From: Bondarzewia mesenterica
Taxonomy: Eukaryota; Basidiomycota; Agaricomycetes; Russulales; Bondarzewiaceae
NCBI GenBank assembly: GCA_004802705.1
Contig: SGPL01000110.1
Span: 1 to 64,000, forward strand
Direction of reading: 5' to 3'
DNA length: 64,000 bases
The notes under the pieces are model-generated. The model made no database searches, had not been told where the DNA came from, and saw nothing but the letters and a program-made list of their open reading frames with translations. This document shows positions 37,922 through 47,813 of the stretch, piece after piece (position 1 is the first letter of the stretch; the number at the start of each line of letters is the position of its first letter). A program made the translations under genes and the position numbers.

Positions 37922-38170
37922 ACAAGCTTGCATAACCTCGTGAGTTTGAGTGTCTTGATTAGTACCTCCTGAAATCCGATGTTGATCCGTGGATGCGTCG
38001 TACATAGCAGGGCATTTCAGTGGGTCACTTGATTTTCTCGCTGCATGATTGGTGCCCACCGTTGAGTTGCGCAGGACGCTCCCGCATGGGTCGTCTCTCA
38101 AGAGAACCAGTACGTACTCGATCACGGCAAGACTCCATTCAGCATCTACCAAGGCCAATGGAACCTGACC
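37922..38170 (+). pseudogene. Aldo-keto reductase, 3'-side fragment in opposite orientation
   Basis: The left end repeats the SLHNLV exon end and following intron of the fragment at 31367-31960, but in inverted orientation and lacking 24 nt. After an acceptor at 38073 the next aldo-keto reductase exon follows: [34 protein letters not shown]. This matches the DTPAWVV..N.YA.DHGKTPF..YQGQWN block that normally comes directly after GKVLYLG. Beyond 38170 I cannot recognise the remaining exons. Together with the other fragment it looks like one gene split in two. Confidence 0.78.
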
Positions 38171-39130
38171 AAGCTCTTTTTTATTTTATGTTTTAAATCG
38201 ATTCTTTCATCTTCGTCGACATGCGTATGCTGATGGGCCGGTGTTATGGTCGTGCAGGGCAACGGCATGAAGGGGCACGCGATCATCGCGGCGTCTTCGC
38301 CATACGATTTCTGGCCCAGGTCAGAGCCGATCAAGCCCAACAAGTGAGCATAATTGCTGAGGGCGTCGCACTCAATGAAGGGGCATCAGGCTGGCTGTCA
38401 GTGAAAATGGAACATCGACTCGATGTTGAGCAGATGTCAAGCAATTGTGTGGCTCGGACGATTGTACCTGTGCGCTTCAATGACTGGTTGATGATGATCA
38501 TGTACTACTCGTTTTGTTGATGTAGCAAGAGATTGCGATTGTATAAGTGCCAATTTTGATCAAAGCAACTCACATTTTCCGAATAACCTCTGAATGGCTC
38601 CATAACCATTCCTTGTATGGAGTGACTTAAAGTTTGACTAAATGTACTATTAGTACTGACTCTGATAAGCGCTGTTCACAACTTTGAATTGCGATTGTAT
38701 AAGAGATAGTTTTGATCAAAGCAACTCACATTTTCCGAATAACCTCTGAATGGCTCCATAACGACTCCCTACGGAGTGACTTGAAGTTTGACTGAATGCA
38801 CTGTTACCGACCCTGATAAGCGAGGATAACCGTTATTCACAAGATCTTAGTTCACCGAACCTTTTGTCAATCATTTACCCCATCCACAGGGCGCAACTGC
38901 ATTTCGTGTTTCATTCTAATTCAATCATCGCATCTCACCAGGCAGATGCACTACTAATAACGAACTTTGTACATTCCACCGGTTGCGGGGGACTAATCTA
39001 CAATGTGGAGCTTGCCTCTGCCGCGCCCGCGAGATCTACACTTCTAACATGAGACAAGGCATCAAGATCTGATTCAAGTCTGCAGCTGCCGCCTGGGCGA
39101 CGACGGCCCGCTCGTCCTGTGTTAAGGCGC
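38171..39130. other. Intergenic stretch with a tandem duplication
   Basis: About 0.96 kb between the reductase fragment and the 3' end of the next P450. It holds the 156-bp tandem repeat listed separately. A 99-codon plus-strand frame at 38221-38520 has no known relatives. Confidence 0.45.
38532..38845. repeat. Tandem duplication, period 156 bp
   Basis: Copy one begins at 38532 (ATTGCGATTGTATAAG) and copy two at 38688. They share long identical runs, for example TTTTGATCAAAGCAACTCAC and CGAATAACCTCTGAATGGCT, with small indels and substitutions. It is non-coding. Confidence 0.92.
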
Positions 39131-41392
39131 TCACAGATTCCGCACATATGAGGCATCGTCTGGCGACAGGTCGTGCTCGAACCGCTCGAACACCGACCGT
39201 GCACTCCGGAACTCCTGCTTGATGATACTAGCGTGCAAGGGGCTGCGCACGCGGATCTCGCACTTGAAGGGATTGGGAGCGGTGGCTATGCCCTGAGGAG
39301 GCAAGTTCAGTATATCATTCATGACGTGCGCGGCGCCTGCTGCTTGGAAGTGGTGAATGACAGACCTCTGAGTAATTGTTGATGTCGACTGGGATACGTC
39401 GCTTGCTGACTGGGTCGATCGCCTCTTTGAAATCGAATGCCCAGAGAAAGTTCATGGTGGTTGCCATCTACAGATGATTAGATGATCAGAAAACGTCGAG
39501 ACGGATTAGGTCGTGTGCACGGACCATTGACATGTTGGCCAAGTTCATGCCGACACAGATGCGCTGTTCGAGAAGGATGAGACGAGAGCCCGCAACACTG
39601 ACAGCGCAAACTCACCCTGCCGCCGCCAAAGTGCGTGTCGTTTCCGCGACCAGCGTTGTCCGCATCAGGCTTCGTCCCAAATTCAGAGCGTAGAAAGCGA
39701 TCGGGGTCGAATGTGTCAGGATTGTCGTAGTCTTCAGGATCGTGGAGAATGCCATCTTTGACGAAAATGTTCTTTTGAGTTCCCCGTCTCTACTGCCGCT
39801 ATCTAGAGACAACTTACATTGGTTCACGAACACGGACGATCCCTTCGGGATCACAAAACCGTCGATCTGGGCAGGCAATCAGCATGTCAGGAAATTGGAA
39901 ACGCAGCTACTATCCAACGTACGATTTCTTCTTGTGTCGTGTAATGCGGAACGCCCGTGGGTACTGCTGGCCGAATGCGTAATACCTGGGAAGGAAGGTC
40001 AACGCGGTTCTCTAATAAGAGATATCACGAGCAGACCTCTTTCACGATAGCTTGGATATACGGGAGGTCTGCAAAGTCGCTCACAACAGGTGTGCGCTCC
40101 GAGCCAATCACCGCATCGATCTCTTTATGGGCTTTTGCTTGTGCCTCGGGAAATGCGACCAGCATGAGGATCAAGCTTCGCAAGAACAATGAAGTGGTAT
40201 CGGTCGCGCCCTCGAGAAACGCTCCGATCGTACCTCTATCGATGAACCGCACGTGAGACACGAAATGCGGTACGTAGCATGGATGAGGCGCACCGAATGA
40301 GAGTTCGATCAGTCCCCAGCTTTTTGTCGTCCAAGACGCTTTCCAATAAACACCCATTCCGCATGTTCTGTTTCATCCTACTTTCGCATAGCGAGACGAG
40401 GCCTTCGTAAAGCTCGAACTGCTTCGCGCGGATCTCGCTGCACAGCCCTTTCCAAGGGGCCCACCTCGCGGGGACATACTTGAGGATCGGAAGCAAGTCA
40501 ACGGGAGGTTGGGCGCCTGGTTCAAGGATGTACGACCATTTTTGTATCATGCTCGAGAAGGCGGTCAGCAATGGACTCGTGCTTCGCGGCGCGCGAGTTC
40601 CGGAAAGGACAGACGTAGCAAGTGAGTATGAGTATCGCGCGGTGTGCTCGAAGAATCGCTGGGAACACGACCATTGTCAGTCCGTTGAATTTGTGATGAG
40701 ACATGCAAAAACGTACCTCTGGGTCGGCCAAAAAATCGTACATGAGCTGCGTGGCTTCGGCCTGCAGGATGGGCAGATGCTGTGCGCAAGCTTCTTTCGT
40801 GAGCATCTTTTGAAGCATGCTTCGAGCGCGTCTCCAATCCGGTGCTGTTGAAATCGTCGGAGCGTGGTCAGTCCTCGCAGGACTACGAATACCTGACTTT
40901 GGACGGAAATAGACTGACAGTAACGGGCGAATGTCAGGTATTTTCCATCGGTGACGACGTTGACCATATGGGTTGGCGGCCGGTCAGACGCGCTCCCGCT
41001 CTTCTTGTCGATGAGATCTTTTGCGATACGCGCGTTCGAGATGACGATCGTGGGCTGAGAGCCCATCATGAGCTAAATATGACGAAATTCAAGATTCAGA
41101 GTCGTAACAAGTCAAAGAAGATAGAGGCTTACAGAGTAAATCCCGCCATATTCCCTTGCCCACGCGGTAAACCTGAGTACTACAGGTGAGATGCAAACTA
41201 CGAATTCATTCGAATGGATCTCTTTTACTGAAGATAGGCGTTCTCTCGAGGAAACATGTGCACATTGCCGAGCAAAGGGATCGTGCGCGGTCCAGGAGGC
41301 AGCCCGTGGGGTCTCTTGCCGACTCGGAAGATACGAAACAAGAGAACGACAAGCAGTAAACCAAGCGCAGCATATACAGAGGTGGAAGCCAT
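39131..41392 (-). CDS. Cytochrome P450 monooxygenase
   Basis: A complete class II P450 of about 510 residues. The anchor MASTSVYAALGLLLVVLLFRIF leads to the hinge LPPGPRTIPLLGN. Then come ISNARIAKDLIDKKSG..SDRP, ARSMLQKMLTKEA, GAFLEGATDTTSLFLRSL (I-helix with ATDTT), AIVKEVLRIRP (ExxR), FDPDRFL (PERF-like) and the haem loop HFGGGRRICVGMNLANMSM. It ends in SLSPDDASYVRNL-like residues. All junctions can be read as GT..AG introns, including one in TDRTLIR|GTIGAF. It is transcribed divergently from the P450 at 42023, so the two may share control. The haem motif is canonical. Substrate unknown; a terpenoid is plausible from context. Confidence 0.92.
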
Positions 41393-42022
41393 TGCGGGTC
41401 ACGCTGATGCCAGGGCTAGACTAAACAAACGCGAACTCAAAAGCCTTTATACAGAGGATCCGAGTTGTCCGGGACCACTTGAGGGCGAGAAATCCATTAT
41501 CAAAACCAAACCAGTATCACCAAAACCAAAGGAGTTGGAATAGACCATGACGGAGGGTAGTGTGACAGCTGAACTCAAGTTGGGTGTTTGCGCTTGACCG
41601 ACGAGACTGACAGTATGCGGACGAACCGATTCGAACCGAGGGGCTCGATTTGTTTGATGACCCAAACCGTGGGACCCGAGAAACAGGCGCCGAGAACATA
41701 CATAGCACCGAAAGTTTGCCAAAAGTTCTTCTCCGCCGCTTTGTTCCCGCTCACGCTGAGACGCTGCAACCCCAGATTTTTTCAAGATTGGGAGTCTCTT
41801 CGCTCTCTTCCCCATCTGCCAGTAGTCGCCTCATATTTGCACTCGATTTGCGCTGCGACGATTGCCGAGACCAAGGGAATTTACACTCTTGTGCTGAGCC
41901 AATGTGGTCGCAGTCACCAACCCTCTGAAGCCACACATCATATCGCCATGGTCAGCCAACCAATCTCTTTCCTATCTCCAAAGTCTTAAGCTGAAATCAG
42001 CAACGGTACGCCGCCGCAAACC
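41393..42022. promoter_or_regulatory. Divergent promoter region of two P450 genes
   Basis: 630 nt separate the two start codons. Several frames cross this region on both strands but none continues either P450. No obvious TATA element stands out. Shared regulation of the two genes is an inference from layout only. Confidence 0.45.
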
Positions 42023-44027
42023 ATGGATCTCCTCCCATCAGCCGTGTCTCTGCCTTCCCTTTCGGCGCTGAGTCTCTCCTCTATCGTGGAGGCAATCCGA
42101 GACAATCAGGCCCTCTCGGCTGTCATCTCAATAGGCCTCCTCACCGTCTTCGTCGTTCGCTATACCCAGAGTCCCTTGCGTAAATTACCTCCCGGGCCCA
42201 GAGGATTGCCTTTTATTGGAAACCTCCTTCAGCTTCGTGGGCAACAGTGGCACACGTTCACCGAGTGGCGCAAGGAGTTTGGTGCGTGCTCAACCTTTCA
42301 ACTATTCGTGTCTTTATATGTTCATGACGTATTCTGGGTCTCCTTTTTTCTTCTCTTCTCGCAGGCGATCTGGTCTATTTGAATGCAGCAGGCCAGCGGC
42401 TCATCGTCATAAACTCTCAGAAGGTAGCTGCTGAGATCCTAGATCGTCGTGCCGGCAAAAACTCTTACCGTCCGCGCAACATCGTGGCGGCAGAGATCCT
42501 CACAGGCGGCCTTCTCTTCGTCTTTACCCGCTACTCCGACTTGTACGTCCCCAGCATTCCTCCTGTGACACAATCCGTTCTCAGTTTCTTATCCCCAGGT
42601 GGCGTCGAATGCGCAAGGCTGCTCACGAAGGACTGCACAAGGGCATCGTACATCGGTACCATCCCACACAGACCACGGAAGCCATCCTCCTCGCTTCCGG
42701 CGTACTCGCACAGCCGCAGCAATGGGACGCGCATCTGCGACGCAGCGCGGCATCCTCCACCATGTCCGTAGTGTACGACACTGCGCCCATCGCCTCCGAA
42801 AATGACCCTTCGATCAAGAATGTCAACGACTTTGTCGCTCGGGTGGCTCGTGCGGGGCTTCCGGGCGCGCATCTTGTCGAGTTCTTTCCTTGGATGATAT
42901 ACATTCCCCGAAGGTGCGCGTTGCTCTCGTTTATCCCTTCTAAATCTACAACGCGCTGGGTAATCTGGCTGACTCGAACGTACCGTAGCCTAGCAAAATG
43001 GAAAAGAGAAGCGCAGGACTGGCATGTGAACGACTCGAGAATGCTGGAGGGGCTCTTCAACGAAGTCCGCGATCGCGTGGTATGCATTTTTCCAGACTTT
43101 TAAGGTCCGACTCATCATTGGGACACCGCAGGCGGAAGGCGAGGTCCGCCCAAGTCTCGCTTCCACTCTCATCGAAGACTCTGGTCGTCACAACCTCTCC
43201 CACCATGAGAACGCATGGGTTGCTGGAACGATGTAGTACGTGTGTTTGCCCTCATCAAAGGCCCTCTAGCCAATCATAACATCCGCTCACAGTGCCGCTG
43301 GGTCCGAGACGACGGCCGGCGTCATGGCCTGGTGGATGCTCGCTATGGTCGCCTACCCCGCAACCCAGAAGCGCGCCCAAGCCGAACTCGACACCGTCGT
43401 CGGACGCTCACGCCTCCCCACCTTTGCTGACCACCGACACCTGCCCTACATTCAGGCCATAGTCAAAGAGGCCCTGCGCTGGCGTCCCGTCGATCCCGTC
43501 GGCATGCCGCATTACACCGTCGAAGATGATTGGTACGAGGGCATGTTCATCCCCAAGGACACCGTGTGCATCGCGAACGTCTGGCATCTCAATCATGATC
43601 CCGAGATCTACGGGGAAGACGCGGCGGAGTTCAATCCTTCGAGGCACCTGGACGAGGACGGCATGCTCGCGCCTGGCCCCGCAGACGCGAAGGAGGAAGG
43701 CCACGTCACGTATGGCTTTGGACGAAGGATTTGCATAGGTCGACACGTCGCGAACAATTCCTTGTTCATCAACATCGCCATCATGCTTTGGGCAATGAAC
43801 ATCGAGCGCGTGACGGACAAGAACGGGGACGTGTTGCCGTTGGATGTGGACGGATGTGTGGAGGACGGATTGGTCGTGTACGTCTCGCTTTTCGTCATTC
43901 TCGGCCGTCAAGTGACGTTGGTTTCGTGTCTTTCAGTCGCCCTGTGCCGTTTCAGTGCAAGATTACGCCCAGATTTCCGGAGGCGGCATCCATCCTGGAG
44001 CAGGAACAAGAGCTTCTCGGTCATTAG
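42023..44027 (+). CDS. Cytochrome P450 monooxygenase, paralogue of the gene at the left edge
   Basis: A complete P450 of about 510 residues. The N-terminus MDLLPSAVSLPSLSALSL precedes the anchor ALSAVISIGLLTVFVV and the hinge LPPGPRGLPFIGNLLQL. Following exons carry NIVAAEILTGGL and WRRMRKAAHEGLHKG. The I-helix is AAGSETTAGVMAWWMLAM. Then come EALRWRP (ExxR), FNPSRHL and the haem loop YGFGRRICIGRHVANNSLF. A last exon after a GT..AG intron gives RPVPFQCKITPRFPE and ends in LLGH. The closest relative in the window is the truncated P450 at 1-1299, sharing the helix C block and I-helix almost residue for residue. It belongs to the OrdA-like group of fungal P450s that often oxidise aromatic or terpenoid compounds. 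Confidence 0.93.
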
Positions 44028-44775
44028 TCACATGAGAACCGCCCTGTGTATGAAAGGTTGCGTAGATTTTTGTCCACAATGGTACAGTCAGCATCGTATC
44101 CTTCCGCCGGAATCGACCTACGCAAACGGTTGTGGAAATCTGACATGGCTGCTAGCTGCGTTCACGCAACGATCAGAATTTCTAAAGTGAAACGTTAAGA
44201 CCGAGGAAGCTCCACGCTGATATGGGGATGCAGCCCGCTTGGTCATTTCTCGAGGCCTACGGAAGAAGAAGACGAGTACAGAGGCGGCGATGAACAAAGG
44301 GGATAACAAAAGCTCACCGCGAGAAGTACATTCACGTATATGTTACAGGATTTGTTGCACGAGCACTGAAGATGAACTGCTCCGGGCACGGAGAAGGGGT
44401 TCTTTGTTATGCAACCACTCCGGCACCTTCGCCGTCAGGAATTTATTGTGAATCAGCCGGAAGAACCACCGATAACTACTCATTAACATTCCCTGAAACG
44501 AGTCATGTACCAAATGCGAAGGCGAATAGCATCCACGATGCCGCGGAGTCTTTTCATTATCCCCCGTCGACCGATCAGATCTTCAGATATACCTCCATAC
44601 AGCAATACACGAGTCAACGACGGAGTTTGCCGATAACTCTGCGCTTGATCGTAACTCTATTGTTAGAGCAGCTCGTGACCGCGCGCTCCTCCGCTACGAG
44701 AGCGCACTCGGCCTTGTGACAGCTCACCGACTCGCCAACCACACCACCTCCACCGCGAACGGCGTCAACCCCAAC
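44028..44775. other. Intergenic stretch with an unexplained open frame
   Basis: About 0.75 kb. From about 44523 a plus-strand frame stays open for over 100 codons into the PRP6-like segment (LDRNSIVRAARDRALLRYES). Its composition looks protein-like, but it has no ATG and no family I recognise. Confidence 0.4.
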
Positions 44776-45062
44776 ATCGACAAGAATCTCAGGTTCGCTC
44801 GTAAGATACCACGGCGTGCGAACATGTTCCTCAGCCGAAAGGTGAAGACTTGCCAGTCAATGTGATAGAAACGCGTACACGATCCAATTACACTGACAGA
44901 ATCCCTGGCGTTGATTCGTACCCAAAAAACAGTCAAAAATGCACTAATCCATCTCTGTCTGTGACAAGAAAAGAGCAATGCTACGAGGATGAGTCCATAG
45001 CGACTGACCAAGAGTCGGCCTAGCTGGCTACTACACGCATACACACAAACAAACACACCCAC
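44776..45062 (-). pseudogene. Decayed duplicate of the PRP6 promoter and 5' end
   Basis: This segment aligns base by base, with indels, to 21588-21932. Shared stretches include GAGAAACGCGTGC/TAGAAACGCGTAC, CTGGCGTT and TCGGCCTA. In the copy the PRP6 start codons are destroyed and the KKLAFLSMPAPASY coding stretch survives only as RFLSM-like traces. It therefore carries old promoter plus start-region sequence with no function as PRP6. Confidence 0.78.
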
Positions 45063-45122
45063 ATCCACCCACATCGTACACACCCACCAGGTCGCCAGCT
45101 TCAGCTCTGATCTTCTCTCTCC

Positions 45123-47774
45123 TCAACGGGGCAGTCCGCGCGCGGTAGCGCTCACTGCCCCGTCATACCGCGTCCCATTCGGCGCCATGCACCACTCGAT
45201 CACCGCACACGGCGGGTAGATCCCTCCAGGCTCGTCTCCCGCATCCTGCAACAGCAGCGCGGCGACCCCATGCGGCGGCACCGCCTTGGCCGTGAAATTG
45301 CGCACCGCCGTGCCGTTGTTCGTGTGCGCCCACAGGTCCTAAGAGTATCACGATAAGACTATGTTAGCGTCTGGAAGAGAAGGAGAGGACAGAGGAAAGG
45401 AGCTTACTCGCACGCTGTATTGCCTTCCAGCGCGGATCCATGGCGACTCAGTGAGGCTAAAGAACATGTCGGCGGGCTCGTCGAAGAAATTCAACTGCCG
45501 CGTGCAACACGATGTTCGTCAACGTGACTCCGGACATGATTTTCGAATAACGCACCAGCATGAACACGGTTCCGTTCTGCGATTTACCGCTCCAGTACTG
45601 CGCAGGGTATGACGCGTTGAGTGTCCAATCCGGCTACCAAACCAGGTCAGTAAGTGAGCATACAAGAACTGGCACCGTAATAAATATAGAGATAGGACCC
45701 ACGTTGATGCCCCACCTGAAGGGTGTGACGCCGGTACCGACGACGGGGTCCTGGTTGATTGCGATGATCTCCTTGTTCGTCAGGATTTCGAGTGACTCGC
45801 TGGTGATACTCGGTAGCTGCATGGACACGGGGAGCCGATGATCGTGCGCGTATAAACGTTAGAAAATATAAGAGTGACCAAAATACGCACGTCTGTTCCA
45901 ATAAGCAACGGACTCTTCATCAATGCCCAGGCTGTGAAATGCGTTTTGGACTCTTCGAAGGTAAGATCGCCGTTGCCCCTGTCATCCGGCAGAACAGAAA
46001 GGGAGAAAGTCAGCGTCATGGCACAGATTGATCGGTTGGTTGCTGAACGCAGAAACATACACTTCGAGCTGTAATGGAATCGGTAAAAGATGCTAAGAAC
46101 GAAGAGAGGGGAGCCCTAATTGTCAGCGCGACGTACGATGTCCATGTCGTTGTGTCCATAAAAGTCGGACGCCCATGCGTAGAAAGAATTCCTATACAAC
46201 CCAGACAGAAACATGAGCAATTGGATATAATCTTGGAGTAAACAGGCGCACTGGTTGATGATACTCGTCACCGCATCCCAATGAGGACCTGTATTTGATA
46301 ATGTCAGTAACTCGAACACAACATGTCAACTCAAAGAGCGTACCAATGTCGTCCGTCGTCTGCCAAAAACGAGACCAAGATCAAATTCTATCTTCCAGTA
46401 AACAGCGAAGAACGAACGTACCCTCCAGCTCTGACCGAACTCCCGCGCCCAAAGCCAAGGTTGCTCCTATTGTGTCCACAGGCCAAGATAGGCATGTTAG
46501 GTATGAGAAGCACACATCCGGAAGGAATACGACGTACGCGACCCCACTGGCATAGCGAGAAGCGGAGTGGCGGTTTGCCCGAAGACTTTGCAACCTTCGC
46601 GATCGCGTCTGCCATGCGCTGGAATTCTATTATTACAGAAACGGTCAGCGTGAAGGCGTCCGATTAAAACGAGGAATCAAAGCAAGGAAGACGTACTGCC
46701 GACCATGCCTTGGCGGATGACGTCGTCGAAGGGAACTGGTGGATTTATAGAGTCATACATTTCAAATTGAAAATCCAAGTGAAGACCTTACCAGCGCAGT
46801 TGTCATACCTATCGACCGGGAAGGGGGGAAGGAAACATGAGTGGGTTTATGATATGTTCGTGATCAGACACGTACTTCAGGTAGTCAAAGCCCCAGTCGA
46901 CGAACGTTTGAGCATCTCTACACAGGGAAATGCATGCGCAGAGAATGGAAAGTTAAAGTTACGGTGTTCGAGACCACGAGAATGGCAGGCATGAGAATGA
47001 TCAATTACTGTATGCGCCTTAAGCACGCACCGCTCCTCGTTCTGGAATGATCCAGGGTAAAGCTGGCAGGTGAACCAGCCAGAATCGCTGTACTGTGGCG
47101 GCGCGTCAGCTGCATCGGGACTAAATCGGTTCAATGCACATACAATGCCAGCTTTCCTGTGGGGACGCAGCGAAAGGCCAAGTATGAGGATATAAAAGGA
47201 AATAGATGGAAATGGAGCCTACAAGCCGAGACCGTGAATTTGATCGGTCAAATTGTTCATACCCGACGGGAAATCCTGAGCATCTGCAGTCAAGGTCAAG
47301 AGGGTGACCGGTGAGCCCAAGCTGCCAAAATGTAGATCAGCTAGAAGACATGAGAGACATACTGGCGACGATAAATCCGTCTGCGCTTCGATTTTTTTCG
47401 GCGTAACAATCATCAATGTTGACATGATCGTAGCCGAGATCAGCGAGACCGAGGGATTTCATGAGCTTGGCAGTTTGCAGGATGACGGTTTCGTTGATGT
47501 CACACTGCGGATGGGATCAGCATTTAGACCTATAATTCATGGATATATGCGCGTACATGGTACGCATTCCATGCTAAGGACGGGAACGCGCATCAATAAG
47601 AGGGCATGAAAGATGAAGTGAAGGAAGGAAGACGAACTGTTGTAACCCATGGCAGGCAGCTTGCCTACGCCGTCGTTGAGAGCCATGGCGACGGGCGGGG
47701 GGGGCTCGGCTGCTTCGGAGCTCCAACTGCAGCCCATGCAAGGCGAGCAACGAGAGCGCGAAGGCGGTGAACAT
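45123..47774 (-). CDS. Secreted alpha-galactosidase, GH27 (copy 2; apparent frameshift after signal peptide)
   Basis: A paralogue of the enzyme at 6847-9283 with the same exon plan. The signal peptide MFTAFALSLLALHGL is in a different frame from the mature start ALNDGVGKLPAMGYNTWNAY. The two are separated by a run of eight identical bases (47697-47704), and deleting one base joins them. Further motifs are [38 protein letters not shown], the nucleophile region YDNCAVPFDDVIRQGMVG, the acid/base region GHNDMDI, NGDLTFEESKTHFTAWAL and [19 protein letters not shown] and a C-terminal beta domain follow (PHGVAALLLQDAGDEP). Here the intron after YSVR has a normal GT donor. An earlier Met at 47813 is possible. 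The enzyme acts outside the cell on alpha-galactosides. Confidence 0.9.
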
Positions 47775-47813
47775 GGTGAGGATGGGCAAGATCCTTCGAT
47801 CTGCGACAAACAA

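Noticed and set aside
41600..41660. Possible tRNA T-arm (GGTTCGAATCG on the minus strand)
   Set aside because: The flanking bases do not pair into a T stem and no acceptor or anticodon arm could be found.
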